Source of the DNA: Lachnospiraceae bacterium | Lineage (GTDB): Bacteria; Bacillota; Clostridia; Lachnospirales; Lachnospiraceae | Assembly (NCBI GenBank): GCA_910574195.1 | Contig: CAJTBF010000009.1 | Coordinates: forward strand, 89,346-153,345 | DNA: 64,000 bases | Direction of reading: 5' to 3' | Part shown: positions 35,015 to 43,748 of the stretch, piece by piece | How positions within the stretch are numbered: position 1 is the first letter of the stretch | Layout: every line of letters begins with the position of its first letter | Notes under the pieces: model-generated | Told to the model about the DNA's origin: nothing | What the model saw: the letters and a program-made list of their open reading frames with translations, nothing else | The model's database searches: none | Made by a program: the position numbers and the translations under genes

Positions 35015-35896
35015 ATGGAACAGAGAAATACGATGGAGCGGAGAATTACCGAAGAGATGATAGAGGAATACAGAAACTATCTTTATGAAGAAGAAAAGAG
35101 CAGGGCGACCGTTGAAAAATATCTTTGCGATCTCAAGAAGCTGATTGGATACGCGAACGGGCAGACATTGACCAAAAGTCTGATGCTGAATTACAAAGAA
35201 AAATTATACAGGGAGGACCGGTACAAGATCAATAGTGTTAATTCCTACCTGGTAGCGGCAAACCGGTTTTTTGAATATATGCAGTGGTATGAGTTGAGGG
35301 TGAAGACCTATCGGGTGCAGAAGGAGATTTTCTGCACCGAAGAGAAATATCTGAGTAAGGCGGAATATAAACGGCTTCTGCGGCAGGCACGGGAAGAGAA
35401 GAAGATTCGGCTGTATATGATTCTGGAAACGTTGGCTGCCACCGGAATGCGGGTATCCGAGATCCAATTTTTGACCGTGTCGGCAGTCCGGCGCGGAACC
35501 GTGGAAATCAACAATAAAGGAAAGGTGCGGACTGTGCTGCTTTCTACCCAATTGCAGAAACAGCTCCTGCTCTATCTTGTGGATGCCCGTATCCATTCTG
35601 GTGTTGTATTCAGGACAAAAAGAGGGAAGGCCGTAGACCGGAGCAATATCTGGCGGGAGATGAAGGAATTGTGTCAAAAAGCCGATGTACTGCCAGATAA
35701 AGTATTCCCCCACAATTTGCGGCATTTGTTTGCGAGGTGCTTCTATCAAATAAAAAAAGACATTGCAAAACTGGCAGATGTCTTAGGACACAATAATATC
35801 GAAACCACGAGACTTTATATCCGAACTACTCCGAAGGAGCATCGAAAACAGTTAGAAATGTTGGATCTACTGGAGGTCTTATGGGAAACAACATAA
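35015..35896 (+). CDS. Stand-alone tyrosine recombinase (XerC/XerD-like integrase)
   Basis: A 293-aa tyrosine recombinase with SAM-like N-terminal domain (~10-95) and catalytic domain. Catalytic residues are visible: Arg146 (ATGMRVSEI), His233 and Arg236 (PHNLRHLF), His259 (LGHNN) and Tyr268 (ETTRLYI). GGAGG precedes ATG 35015. No excisionase, relaxase or attachment repeats are evident beside it, so it may act on a distant or invertible site. It lies next to the broken Rpn gene, between the Tad island and the sugar island, a junction where inserted DNA is plausible. Confidence 0.9.
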   Translation: MEQRNTMERRITEEMIEEYRNYLYEEEKSRATVEKYLCDLKKLIGYANGQTLTKSLMLNYKEKLYREDRYKINSVNSYLVAANRFFEYMQWYELRVKTYRVQKEIFCTEEKYLSKAEYKRLLRQAREEKKIRLYMILETLAATGMRVSEIQFLTVSAVRRGTVEINNKGKVRTVLLSTQLQKQLLLYLVDARIHSGVVFRTKRGKAVDRSNIWREMKELCQKADVLPDKVFPHNLRHLFARCFYQIKKDIAKLADVLGHNNIETTRLYIRTTPKEHRKQLEMLDLLEVLWETT

Positions 35897-36251
35897 CAAA
35901 AAATATATAATAACTCTGAATTGAATTATAGCATAAAAAAATTGTATATTCAATGATTTTAAGACTTTTTTGCTTTTTTCTTGTTTTTTTCAGTTTTGTC
36001 TGGAAAATCTGAAAACATATTTCTATACAATCGAGTTGATGCTGTTTTTAGCGGTAAATCCGATTTCTTTCCTTTATTTCTGGGAATAGATTCAAAATAT
36101 TCTGTTTTTTGGACCGTATATATCCAACGTATTTTCTATTTGTTTTCTCATATTTTTTGTTATGTTGTAATCCCATAAATCGAAAAAGGGGGAGGATACC
36201 TTCTTTATCATCAAGTGCTGCCGGGTGAAAATGTAGGGATTGCCAATGGGA

Positions 36252-36280
36252 AACAGTGAGGCCGAAGGCTGAACTGTTAC
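36252..36280 (+). repeat. Hairpin repeat (family B)
   Basis: AACAGTGAGGCCGAAGGCTGAACTGTTAC: AACAGT and ACTGTT close the stem and GCC-GAA-GGC is the tip. It shares CCGAAGGCTGAA with 48125-48157. Confidence 0.65.
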
Positions 36281-36284
36281 GATT

Positions 36285-36313
36285 TTGACGTTATCTTTTG
36301 GCAAAAGTTATTT
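36285..36313 (+). promoter_or_regulatory. Candidate promoter of the sugar island
   Basis: TTGACG (36285-36290), 17 bp, TTATTT (36308-36313), immediately after the hairpin repeat. Confidence 0.5.
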
Positions 36314-36448
36314 TGTAACGGAGGTGGTTTTCAAGGAGTACTATTTTCACAGATTCCTGGCAGGATCCAACACATCGAATACGGGATGTCCGAATGGGCA
36401 GAGCATGCAGACAGAAAACACGAATTTTACAGCAAAGGAGAGAGATGT

Positions 36449-37309
36449 ATGTCATTAGTAACAATGAGTGAAGTTTTAAAAGAATCCATCGAAAAAAAAT
36501 ATGCGGTGGGTGCATTTGACACAATGGACCGGGTTTTTACAGAAGCGATTTTAGACGCGGCGGAACAAAAAGGTGTGCCGGTAATTTTAATGGTGATGCC
36601 CATGTCCGTAGAGGGACCGGAAGCGGAGAGATTCATGGGCTATGTCGTAAAACGATGCAGGGAGAGCAGTGTTCCTGTTGCGCTTCACCTGGATCACAGC
36701 CCCACGTATGAACATTGTGTAAAGGCGATTCATCTGGGTTGTACGTCTGTCATGTTTGACGGTTCTTCCCTGCCCTATGAGGAAAATGTGGCAATTACGA
36801 AGAAAGTGATTGATGTAGCGCATGCCTGCGGTGTGACCGTGGAAGCGGAGATCGGACATGTGGCCGGGCATGAGGGAAATATGCTGGATGGAAATGTGGC
36901 GGATGAAAGTGCCTTTACCACGGTGGAGGAAGCAAAACGTTTCTATGAAGATACAGGCGTTGACTGTCTGGCCGTTGCCATAGGAACCGTACATGGTGTG
37001 TACAAGGGAACACCACATCTGGATCTGGAGAGACTGCAGGAAATTCGTGACGCGCTTCCGATTCCGATTGTTATTCATGGAGGATCCGGACTGGTAGAAA
37101 AGGATTATAAGGGGATGGTAGCTCATGGCGCAAATAAGATTAATTTCTTTACTGCCATGAGTCTGGAAGCGGCGGCAGCAGTCAGAAAACTGTTGGCGGA
37201 AAAGGAAAAGCTTGGCCTGCAGGATATTACAATCGTGGGCCAGAAAGCGGCGGAAGAAGTCGTGGCAAAACATATTGAGATTTTTGGTACTCAGCCATTA
37301 TCATGCTAA
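36449..37309 (+). CDS. Class II (zinc) ketose-bisphosphate aldolase
   Basis: A 286-aa aldolase of the fructose/tagatose-bisphosphate class II family, which cleaves a phosphorylated ketose to a triose phosphate plus an aldehyde. Visible zinc and phosphate motifs are VALHLDHSP, VEAEIGHVAGHE, AVAIGTVHG and VIHGGSGL. GGAG lies 8 bp before ATG 36449; the overlapping ATG at 36445 is out of frame. It is first in the sugar island, so it probably cleaves the product of the downstream kinase rather than serving central glycolysis. The exact substrate cannot be read from sequence. Confidence 0.9.
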   Translation: MSLVTMSEVLKESIEKKYAVGAFDTMDRVFTEAILDAAEQKGVPVILMVMPMSVEGPEAERFMGYVVKRCRESSVPVALHLDHSPTYEHCVKAIHLGCTSVMFDGSSLPYEENVAITKKVIDVAHACGVTVEAEIGHVAGHEGNMLDGNVADESAFTTVEEAKRFYEDTGVDCLAVAIGTVHGVYKGTPHLDLERLQEIRDALPIPIVIHGGSGLVEKDYKGMVAHGANKINFFTAMSLEAAAAVRKLLAEKEKLGLQDITIVGQKAAEEVVAKHIEIFGTQPLSC

Positions 37310-37336
37310 TTTTATAAAACACTAGGAGGTAAAATT

Positions 37337-38551
37337 GTGAAAAAAAGATTATTTAGTATTTTATTGTGTGTCATGTTGGTGACAACGATACTGATTGGAT
37401 GTGGAAGTGACGCAGGCGGAAGCAGTACAGAGGGAGGCAGTACAGAGGGGGCTTCCAATGCGGAGTCTTCCGATACAGAGGAGGATGCGGACAGTTCGAA
37501 TGAAGGAAGTTCTGCATCTTCCGGTTCAGGCGGGCAGTTTGACGATTATGCATGTCCGGTTGTGAAATCGGATGGGGATTTGACGATCGGCGTTCTTCAT
37601 ATGAAGCTGGAAGCGGAGTCTCAGGCTCGTTCTGTCGATCAAAATGAAGTAGAGGCAGAACAGCGGGGATGGAAATTGATCGATGTTACGTGGAATTCAG
37701 ATGCGGAATGGATTGATTGTTTCCGGAATCTGATGAACCAGGGAGTCGATGCGATTATTCTTCAAAACGCGGAATCCATGGATGCAAAAGCAAGCGTCAT
37801 CCAGGAAGCACGTGAGAAAGGAATTGGTGTCTACAATAATGACAATATGGTGGTACCGGGAGTCATTATGAATTCCACCATGCCCAATGGCGTTGCGGCC
37901 ATGTCTCTGATGTATCAGATCGGAAACGATATGAACTGGAACGGGAACCTGATTTTCGCACAGCAGTCTACCATCCAGGTATCCGTAGAGCGAGTTGGTC
38001 CTATGGAAGCAGTTTGCGGCGTATATCCGAACCTGTCAATCCTGGATACGCTTGATGTGACTGCAGGCGGAAATGATATTCCGACCTATGTTGCGGATTC
38101 TTCCAAGGCATATTTCCAGAAATACGGAACAGATCTGAACGGATATATTGGTTCCTGTGACTATTATGCAATGTCAGTTGTAGAGAGTGCGCAGCAGGAT
38201 CCCAGTCTTGTAAATCCGGATTTCTTCATCGCAGGGATTGACGGTGGTACGGATGTCTGGAACTACATCAGAAACGGCGGTTACTATAAATATACCTATT
38301 CCCAGCCGTTTGAAATGTTTACACATAAGGTGTGGGATGTGGTAGATCAGATTCAGGTTCAGGGGTTGAATCCTGGTGATTCGGGATGTGATATTGCTTA
38401 TTCCGGTGAGACGCTTTATTCAGAAGGTAAGGTTGTTACAGAAGAAAACGTACCGGAAGTAGGCGTAAATGTCAATTCTATTTTTGACTATTACACAGAC
38501 GATGCGGATGCATGGTACAACTGGGAAGGAACCTATACCGTTGTAGAATAA
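37337..38551 (+). CDS. Sugar ABC transporter substrate-binding lipoprotein
   Basis: A signal peptide with lipobox LIGC (lipid Cys22) is followed by a Ser/Glu/Gly-rich tether (~23-65) and a periplasmic-binding-protein-1-type (RbsB-like) fold (~75-370). GGAGG precedes GTG 37337. It would deliver the sugar to the RbsA/RbsC-like proteins encoded after it. The terminator-like hairpin following this gene would raise its expression above that of the membrane parts. Confidence 0.93.
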   Translation: MKKRLFSILLCVMLVTTILIGCGSDAGGSSTEGGSTEGASNAESSDTEEDADSSNEGSSASSGSGGQFDDYACPVVKSDGDLTIGVLHMKLEAESQARSVDQNEVEAEQRGWKLIDVTWNSDAEWIDCFRNLMNQGVDAIILQNAESMDAKASVIQEAREKGIGVYNNDNMVVPGVIMNSTMPNGVAAMSLMYQIGNDMNWNGNLIFAQQSTIQVSVERVGPMEAVCGVYPNLSILDTLDVTAGGNDIPTYVADSSKAYFQKYGTDLNGYIGSCDYYAMSVVESAQQDPSLVNPDFFIAGIDGGTDVWNYIRNGGYYKYTYSQPFEMFTHKVWDVVDQIQVQGLNPGDSGCDIAYSGETLYSEGKVVTEENVPEVGVNVNSIFDYYTDDADAWYNWEGTYTVVE

Positions 38552-38623
38552 GGTAGTAATTTATACAATTAAAAAAGATAAATAGAATAGCATGATTGGC
38601 AGTTTATATAAACAAAAGGAAGG

Positions 38624-38653
38624 TGGAGATGTCAATTTGGCATCTCCATTTTT
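38624..38653 (+). terminator. Attenuating terminator between binding protein and ATPase
   Basis: TGGAGATG (38624-38631) and CATCTCCA (38641-38648) form an 8-bp stem followed by TTTTT. It lies inside the transporter operon, so partial termination is expected. Confidence 0.8.
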
Positions 38654-38760
38654 CGTAAAAAACAGGAACGATTCGGCCTGGGATTTTGTGTTTGCTGCAA
38701 AGTCCATGAGAAAGTGTAAGAAAATCAAAGCGGAATCGTTACAGGAAATGAGGTGAAAGA

Positions 38761-40287
38761 ATGATGGCGGATGCGGCCCCTCTTTTGAGTATAAAAGAAA
38801 TTACCAAAAAATTTACAGGTATTACAGCCGTTGACCATGTCAGTTTTGATATTGGAAATAATGAAATCCATGCATTGATCGGTGAAAATGGTGCGGGGAA
38901 AAGTACATTATGTAAGATGCTGACAGGGGAATATAACATTGATGAGGGACATATTGAGATCAATGGTGAAGAGATGCATTTTAAGGAACCGGCTGATTCC
39001 ATGAAAGTGGGAATCAGTATGGTGTATCAGGAAAGAAATCTGGTCGGTTACATGACAGCCGCGCAAAATGTATTCCTTGGCTCGGAACCGATGAAAGGAA
39101 TCGTTGTAGACCAGAAGGAAATTCAGAAAAAGGCGGAAAAACTGCAGGAATATCTGGGGGTGAATATTCCTTTGGATGTACCGGTGGAGAAACTTGGCGC
39201 CGGAGAGCAGCAGCTTGTAGAAATTATGCGCGCGAATTCTACAACTCCCCAAATTCTGATTCTGGATGAACCGACGGCGTCTCTGGGTGAAGGGGAAATC
39301 GGTCCTTTTTTGAATTTTGTAAAGAAAATGACAAAAGACCTGGATCTCTCGGTGATTTATATTACACATAAGCTGGAAGAAATCTTTGCAATTGCGGATA
39401 AAGTAACTGTTATGGCGGACGGGAAAAAGACGCTGACAGCCAATATCTCTGAGATTACCCAGGAGGAATGTGTAAAAGCCATGATCCGGGGCGATAAGAT
39501 TAAAACGTTTGATATCCCGAAAAAGGATTATAAGGAATTAGAAAAGAAGAAAGTGATAGAAGTAAATGAACTGACTTATGGCGGAAAAGAGCACGATGTG
39601 CAATTTTATGTATGCAAAGGCGAAGCAGTCGGCTTTTATGGCCTGGTCGGCTCCGGACGAACCGAAACAATGGAGATCATATCCGGTATCCGCCCGGCGG
39701 ATAAAAAGGAGTTCATGTTTGATGGGGAAACCGTCACAGGAGGCGACAGTTTTAAAATGATTCAAAAAGGAATCATACTGACTCCGGAACTGCGGCGGGA
39801 CGGAATTTTTCCTTCTCTGAATCTGGTAGAAAATGTCTGTACGTTGTTTGTAAAAAAATTTGCGACAGCGATTGGGATGATTAAGAAAAAAGAGGGCGTA
39901 GATTTCACACTGGAAGTTCTGAAAAAGAACGGGACAAAGTATACCAGCAGGAATCAGCTGATCTCGGAACTGTCCGGTGGAAATATGCAGAAGATCATTA
40001 TCGGACGTTCGATTGAGGTAGAGAATCTGAAATTAATCACAATGGACGAACCGACGGCAGGTATGGATCTTGGGGCAAAAAGCGAGATCTATCTGAAGAT
40101 ACGGAACCTGACGGACAATCTTGAAAAAGGTGTGATCTTTATTTCTTCTGAATTGGAAGAATTGCTAAAAGTCTGTGACAGGATGTATGTCTTCTATGAA
40201 GGGAATATCGTAAAAGAATTAAAAAGAGAAGAATTCGACAAAGAGGTGATTCTGGGCTACGCGTTGGGAGGTGCTGTCAATGGCTGA
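38761..40287 (+). CDS. Sugar ABC transporter ATP-binding protein (RbsA type, two ABC domains)
   Basis: Two fused nucleotide-binding domains, 508 aa. The first has Walker A GENGAGKST, signature LGAGEQQ and Walker B ILILDEPTASLG. The second has the degenerate Walker A LVGSGRTE, signature LSGGNMQK and Walker B ITMDEPTAGMD; this asymmetry is normal for the RbsA/MglA class. GAGGTG precedes ATG 38761. It overlaps the next gene by eight bases. Confidence 0.95.
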   Translation: MMADAAPLLSIKEITKKFTGITAVDHVSFDIGNNEIHALIGENGAGKSTLCKMLTGEYNIDEGHIEINGEEMHFKEPADSMKVGISMVYQERNLVGYMTAAQNVFLGSEPMKGIVVDQKEIQKKAEKLQEYLGVNIPLDVPVEKLGAGEQQLVEIMRANSTTPQILILDEPTASLGEGEIGPFLNFVKKMTKDLDLSVIYITHKLEEIFAIADKVTVMADGKKTLTANISEITQEECVKAMIRGDKIKTFDIPKKDYKELEKKKVIEVNELTYGGKEHDVQFYVCKGEAVGFYGLVGSGRTETMEIISGIRPADKKEFMFDGETVTGGDSFKMIQKGIILTPELRRDGIFPSLNLVENVCTLFVKKFATAIGMIKKKEGVDFTLEVLKKNGTKYTSRNQLISELSGGNMQKIIIGRSIEVENLKLITMDEPTAGMDLGAKSEIYLKIRNLTDNLEKGVIFISSELEELLKVCDRMYVFYEGNIVKELKREEFDKEVILGYALGGAVNG

Positions 40288-41269
40288 TAAAGGAAAAAAA
40301 GGCGCAGAAATCGGAAGTTTTATTACGAAATATTTTCTGCTGATTGCCGATGCAATTTTGATTCTTGTGTTTGGGATTTTGCGGCCGGGATTTCTGCAGC
40401 CGATCAATCTCCTGGATATCATATCCACGGCTTCCCTGGTCGGTACGATGGGGATGGGCGCCGGGATCGTGATGATGGTGGGAGAAATGAATTTCGGTGT
40501 TGCCGCCGAGGCGACGCTTACAGCTTCCATACTTGGATGGAGCCTGGGGAAAGGCTATATGCCGGCTTATGTTGCCGCACTGTTGGCTGCGCTGGTTTTA
40601 ATCGGACTGATGGGTGTTTTAGATTCATTTTTTGCCGTGATACTTGGAGTACCGGCCTTTATTGCGACGTTGGCAATCTCCAAGATTAACGACGGGTTTG
40701 TCCGGCTGCTCACGGAAAATAAGACCATGTATTACAGCAGCTGGCCGGAGCTGTTTACATTTATCGGACAGGGAAAGATCGCGGGCATTCCGGTTATTAC
40801 GATTGTATTTGTCCTGATCATCGCAGCCCTGTGGTTTCTGATGGAAAAAACCCGGCTTGGTTCTTATATTGAGGCCGTAGGCAACAATCAAAGCTGTTGT
40901 TCGCATGTGGGAATCAACGTAAGAAAGGTGAAGATTATCGCGTTTGTTATTTGTTCCGTGGTATGTGGTTTTTCCGGGATTATGGCGTCTTCCAAGACCG
41001 CGAATGTGATGAACACCCTGGGTTCCAGTTTAATGATGGACGCTATGGCGGCGGCAATGATGGGAGCGACCTTTTTAAGGCCCGGACGTTTCAACATTCC
41101 GGGAACGGTGGTGGCGGCGCTGCTTACCTCGATTATCAGCAACGGCATTATCTTTATGGGAGCGCCGGATTTTCTGAAAGACATGATCAGCGGAGTAATT
41201 CTCATCATCGCGGTTGGATACATTGCTATGACACGAAAAGAAGGTCTTCCTTCTGTAAAGATGGGATAG
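40280..41269 (+). CDS. Sugar ABC transporter permease (RbsC-like), first
   Basis: About ten membrane segments in 329 aa; the family signature is the AxxxG-type block MMGATFLRPGRFNIPGT near residue 265. ATG 40280 is preceded by GGGAGGTG inside the end of the ATPase gene, so the two are translationally coupled. It would pair with the next permease as a heterodimer. Confidence 0.93.
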   Translation: MADKGKKGAEIGSFITKYFLLIADAILILVFGILRPGFLQPINLLDIISTASLVGTMGMGAGIVMMVGEMNFGVAAEATLTASILGWSLGKGYMPAYVAALLAALVLIGLMGVLDSFFAVILGVPAFIATLAISKINDGFVRLLTENKTMYYSSWPELFTFIGQGKIAGIPVITIVFVLIIAALWFLMEKTRLGSYIEAVGNNQSCCSHVGINVRKVKIIAFVICSVVCGFSGIMASSKTANVMNTLGSSLMMDAMAAAMMGATFLRPGRFNIPGTVVAALLTSIISNGIIFMGAPDFLKDMISGVILIIAVGYIAMTRKEGLPSVKMG

Positions 41270-41279
41270 GAGGACAAAA

Positions 41280-42248
41280 ATGGAAAAAGTAAAGCAAAAA
41301 AATAATATCAATGTTTCAAAATATGTGCTGCTTGTCTTTACAATCGCAGTCGGAATCGTATTTGCAGTATTGCAGCCTACTTTTATTTCCTTTGGAAATC
41401 TGACCAATGTGGTAAGTTCTACGGTTGTACTTTGTATTGCCAGTATCGGGCTTTCTCTGGTTATGATTACCGGTGAGATCGATTTTGCATGCGGTTCCGA
41501 GCTGGCGGCCGCTGCGTGTATGAGTGTTGTACTTTATAAAAAAGGAATTCCGTATGTTCTGGTGCTTGTCATTGTGTTGTTATTCTGTGCCGCTGTTGGC
41601 GCAGTCAATGGATTTCTTCATACAAGAATTGGTATTCCGGGATTTATTGCGACAATGGGAACCTCGTTTGTGCTGGACGGATTTTCCAAATGGTTTACAG
41701 GTGGGAAACGTGTCACGATTTCTACGGGTGGAAATACATTTTCCAGATTAGGGCAGTACCGCATCGGAGGCGTCATTCCTATTTCCATTGTAGTTTTGCT
41801 GCTTGTAGTTGTTGCGATGCTGATTTACACGGAGGGGATGACGAACGGGCGCAAACTGTATGCCGTAGGTTCCAACGACAGCGCTTGTAAGTATATCGGA
41901 ATCGATGCCAGAAAAGAAAAAATGAAGGCGTTTATTATCAGCGCCGTACTTTGTGGGCTTGCAGGGATTATCAATGCCAGTCAGCTTAATATGGCGAACC
42001 CTTATATGGGCGAGACGACGCTGGTCAATCTGTTGACCATGCTGATGCTGGGCGCCACATTCTATCGAATCGGGGAGTTCAACGTACCCGGAACGATTGT
42101 GGGCGCGCTGCTCGTAAATATTATAAATAACGGGATGGTCCTGGTCGGGGCAGAGACATGGCAGCAGTTTGTTCTGCAGGGCGCTATTATGCTCGGCGCG
42201 GTGACGCTGATTACCATATTGCGGGCACGAGTCAGTAAGAAAGGATAG
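41280..42248 (+). CDS. Sugar ABC transporter permease (RbsC-like), second
   Basis: A 322-aa paralogue of the preceding permease with the matching block MLGATFYRIGEFNVPGT. Having two different permeases points to a heteromeric channel, whereas ribose systems usually have one. AGGAGG precedes ATG 41280. Confidence 0.93.
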   Translation: MEKVKQKNNINVSKYVLLVFTIAVGIVFAVLQPTFISFGNLTNVVSSTVVLCIASIGLSLVMITGEIDFACGSELAAAACMSVVLYKKGIPYVLVLVIVLLFCAAVGAVNGFLHTRIGIPGFIATMGTSFVLDGFSKWFTGGKRVTISTGGNTFSRLGQYRIGGVIPISIVVLLLVVVAMLIYTEGMTNGRKLYAVGSNDSACKYIGIDARKEKMKAFIISAVLCGLAGIINASQLNMANPYMGETTLVNLLTMLMLGATFYRIGEFNVPGTIVGALLVNIINNGMVLVGAETWQQFVLQGAIMLGAVTLITILRARVSKKG

Positions 42249-42413
42249 ATTAGTAAAAAGGCCAGATCAGTAAAAAGGTCAGATCAGTAAGAGATCAGAT
42301 CAGGAAAAGATTGGATCGGTAAAAGATCAGATCAGCAAGAGATCAGATCGGTAAAAAGATTGGATCGGTAAAAGGTCAGATCGATAAGAGATCAGATCGG
42401 TAAAAAAGGTCAG
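42246..42413 (+). repeat. Degenerate 15-18-bp tandem repeat array rich in GATC
   Basis: About ten units of the form CAGATCGGTAARAGAT fill almost the whole spacer between the second permease and the dehydrogenase. Unit length drifts from 15 to 18 bp, so it is not coding. Many GATC sites are on one strand in phase with the array. Confidence 0.9.
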
Positions 42414-42457
42414 AAAAAAATCTTACATAAAAACAAGAAGTGAGGAGGAAAAGAAAA

Positions 42458-43639
42458 ATGGCAGAAAAAACAGGAAGAATCGCGGTAAACACCGGGTATT
42501 ATGCAATGGACATCAAGGAATATCCGATTCCGGAACCAAGGGAAGATGCAATGGTCATTAAAATCGAGACTTTTTGTATCTGTGGAAGTGATCAGCATTT
42601 TGTAAGAGTTGAGACGCCGCATGCGCCGGGTACGGAGGGACATGAATTTATGGGCCGCATTGTTTCCATGGGAAGCCGCGCGAATGAATTTATCCACAGT
42701 TATGGCGGAGAACTGAAAGTCGGAGACAGAGTGGCCGTGTATCCTCATATTACCTGTGGGAAATGTGATCCGTGTATGACCTATGGAGACGGCGTCTGCG
42801 GAATCTGTGACAATGATTATATCTATGGCGGTGTGTTTGATCAGAATGAGAGCACGATTATGAACAACATCCCCGACCAGTGGCCGCATTTTAAAGGCGG
42901 GTTTAGTGAGTATTGCTATATCTTCCCGGGAACTTATGTATGGAAGGTGCCGGACGATATGCCGGGGGAGATCGCGGCTCTTCTGGATCCCTGTGCGGTT
43001 GCCATGCGGGCGGTGGAACAGGTACTGACTCCGATTGGCGGTACAGGAGAAGGGTTCAGCACCACTTCCCGGTGTCTGGTGATCGGAGCCGGCGCGATCA
43101 GCATTATGACGGCCATGATTCTGAAACAGATGGGGGCGAAACAGGTTATCATTACGGATTTTCTGGATGAGAAACTTGCGAAGGCAAAGGAAATCGCGAA
43201 TGTGGATGTGGCGTTGAACACATCGAAGATGACGACAGAGGAAAGAATTGCAAAGATCAAAGAACTGACAGAAGGCGGCGCTCATATTGTCATCAACGGG
43301 GCGAATCATCCGTCCTCCTGTGTGGAAGGACTTCAGATGGTCCGCAAATGCGGATATTATGTGGAGATTGGAAACGCGGCGGATTTCGGCGGCGCGGGAA
43401 TTATGTCGGAAATCAACATTCCATCCGTTGTGTTTGAGAAGAACGCGCATATCACAAGCGTAATTGCCAATACCCCGCAGTGCTTTGACAGAGCGTTTGA
43501 TTTCCTGAAACGCTATAAAGAGCTTCCCTTTGAGAAATTGATCACACATCGGTTTACGAAACTGGAAGAGATCATTCCGGTTATGAAGAAGATGCGCGAC
43601 GCGGATTTCATAAAAGGCGTGTGTACATTTGAAGAGTAA
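42458..43639 (+). CDS. Zinc-dependent medium-chain alcohol/polyol dehydrogenase
   Basis: A 393-aa MDR enzyme. Catalytic zinc ligands are in CICGSDQHF and TEGHEFMG. The structural zinc loop is CGKCDPCMTYGDGVCGIC. The Rossmann motif VIGAGAISIMTA binds NAD(P). The long structural-zinc loop and YIYGGVFDQNE insertion resemble polyol or threonine-type dehydrogenases. GAGGAGG precedes ATG 42458. It probably oxidises a sugar alcohol or aldose carbon early in the pathway. Confidence 0.9.
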   Translation: MAEKTGRIAVNTGYYAMDIKEYPIPEPREDAMVIKIETFCICGSDQHFVRVETPHAPGTEGHEFMGRIVSMGSRANEFIHSYGGELKVGDRVAVYPHITCGKCDPCMTYGDGVCGICDNDYIYGGVFDQNESTIMNNIPDQWPHFKGGFSEYCYIFPGTYVWKVPDDMPGEIAALLDPCAVAMRAVEQVLTPIGGTGEGFSTTSRCLVIGAGAISIMTAMILKQMGAKQVIITDFLDEKLAKAKEIANVDVALNTSKMTTEERIAKIKELTEGGAHIVINGANHPSSCVEGLQMVRKCGYYVEIGNAADFGGAGIMSEINIPSVVFEKNAHITSVIANTPQCFDRAFDFLKRYKELPFEKLITHRFTKLEEIIPVMKKMRDADFIKGVCTFEE

Positions 43640-43668
43640 AAAGAGGTTTTTGTTTCAGTGAAAGCGCA

Positions 43669-43690
43669 GACTCCCGGAATTCCGGGAGTC
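43669..43690. other. Perfect 22-bp palindrome between two dehydrogenase genes
   Basis: GACTCCCGGAATT continues symmetrically to GGGAGTC, a perfect 11-bp inverted repeat with no loop. There is no T run. It could be an operator or an mRNA stabilising stem. Confidence 0.7.
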
Positions 43691-43748
43691 GCATAACAGA
43701 GTCTGTGGAAGAGATTGAAAAATTCGAACAGGAGGAATCAAGTTAAAA

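Larger units (their letters stand above)
35897..36448. other. Gene-free region before the sugar island
   Basis: The first 280 bp are very AT-rich and empty. Then follow the family B hairpin (36252-36280), a promoter (36285-36313), a second ribosome-site-like GGAGGTGG with no good frame (36320), and a diverged dispersed-repeat core TACGGGATGTCCGAATGGG (36380-36398) just upstream of the aldolase ribosome site. I considered and could not support a riboswitch here. Confidence 0.55.

Noticed and set aside
36180..36284. Possible cobalamin-type riboswitch before the aldolase
   Set aside because: Phrases such as GGGAAACAGTGAGG are suggestive, but the conserved core order is missing and most of the segment is explained by the hairpin repeat.
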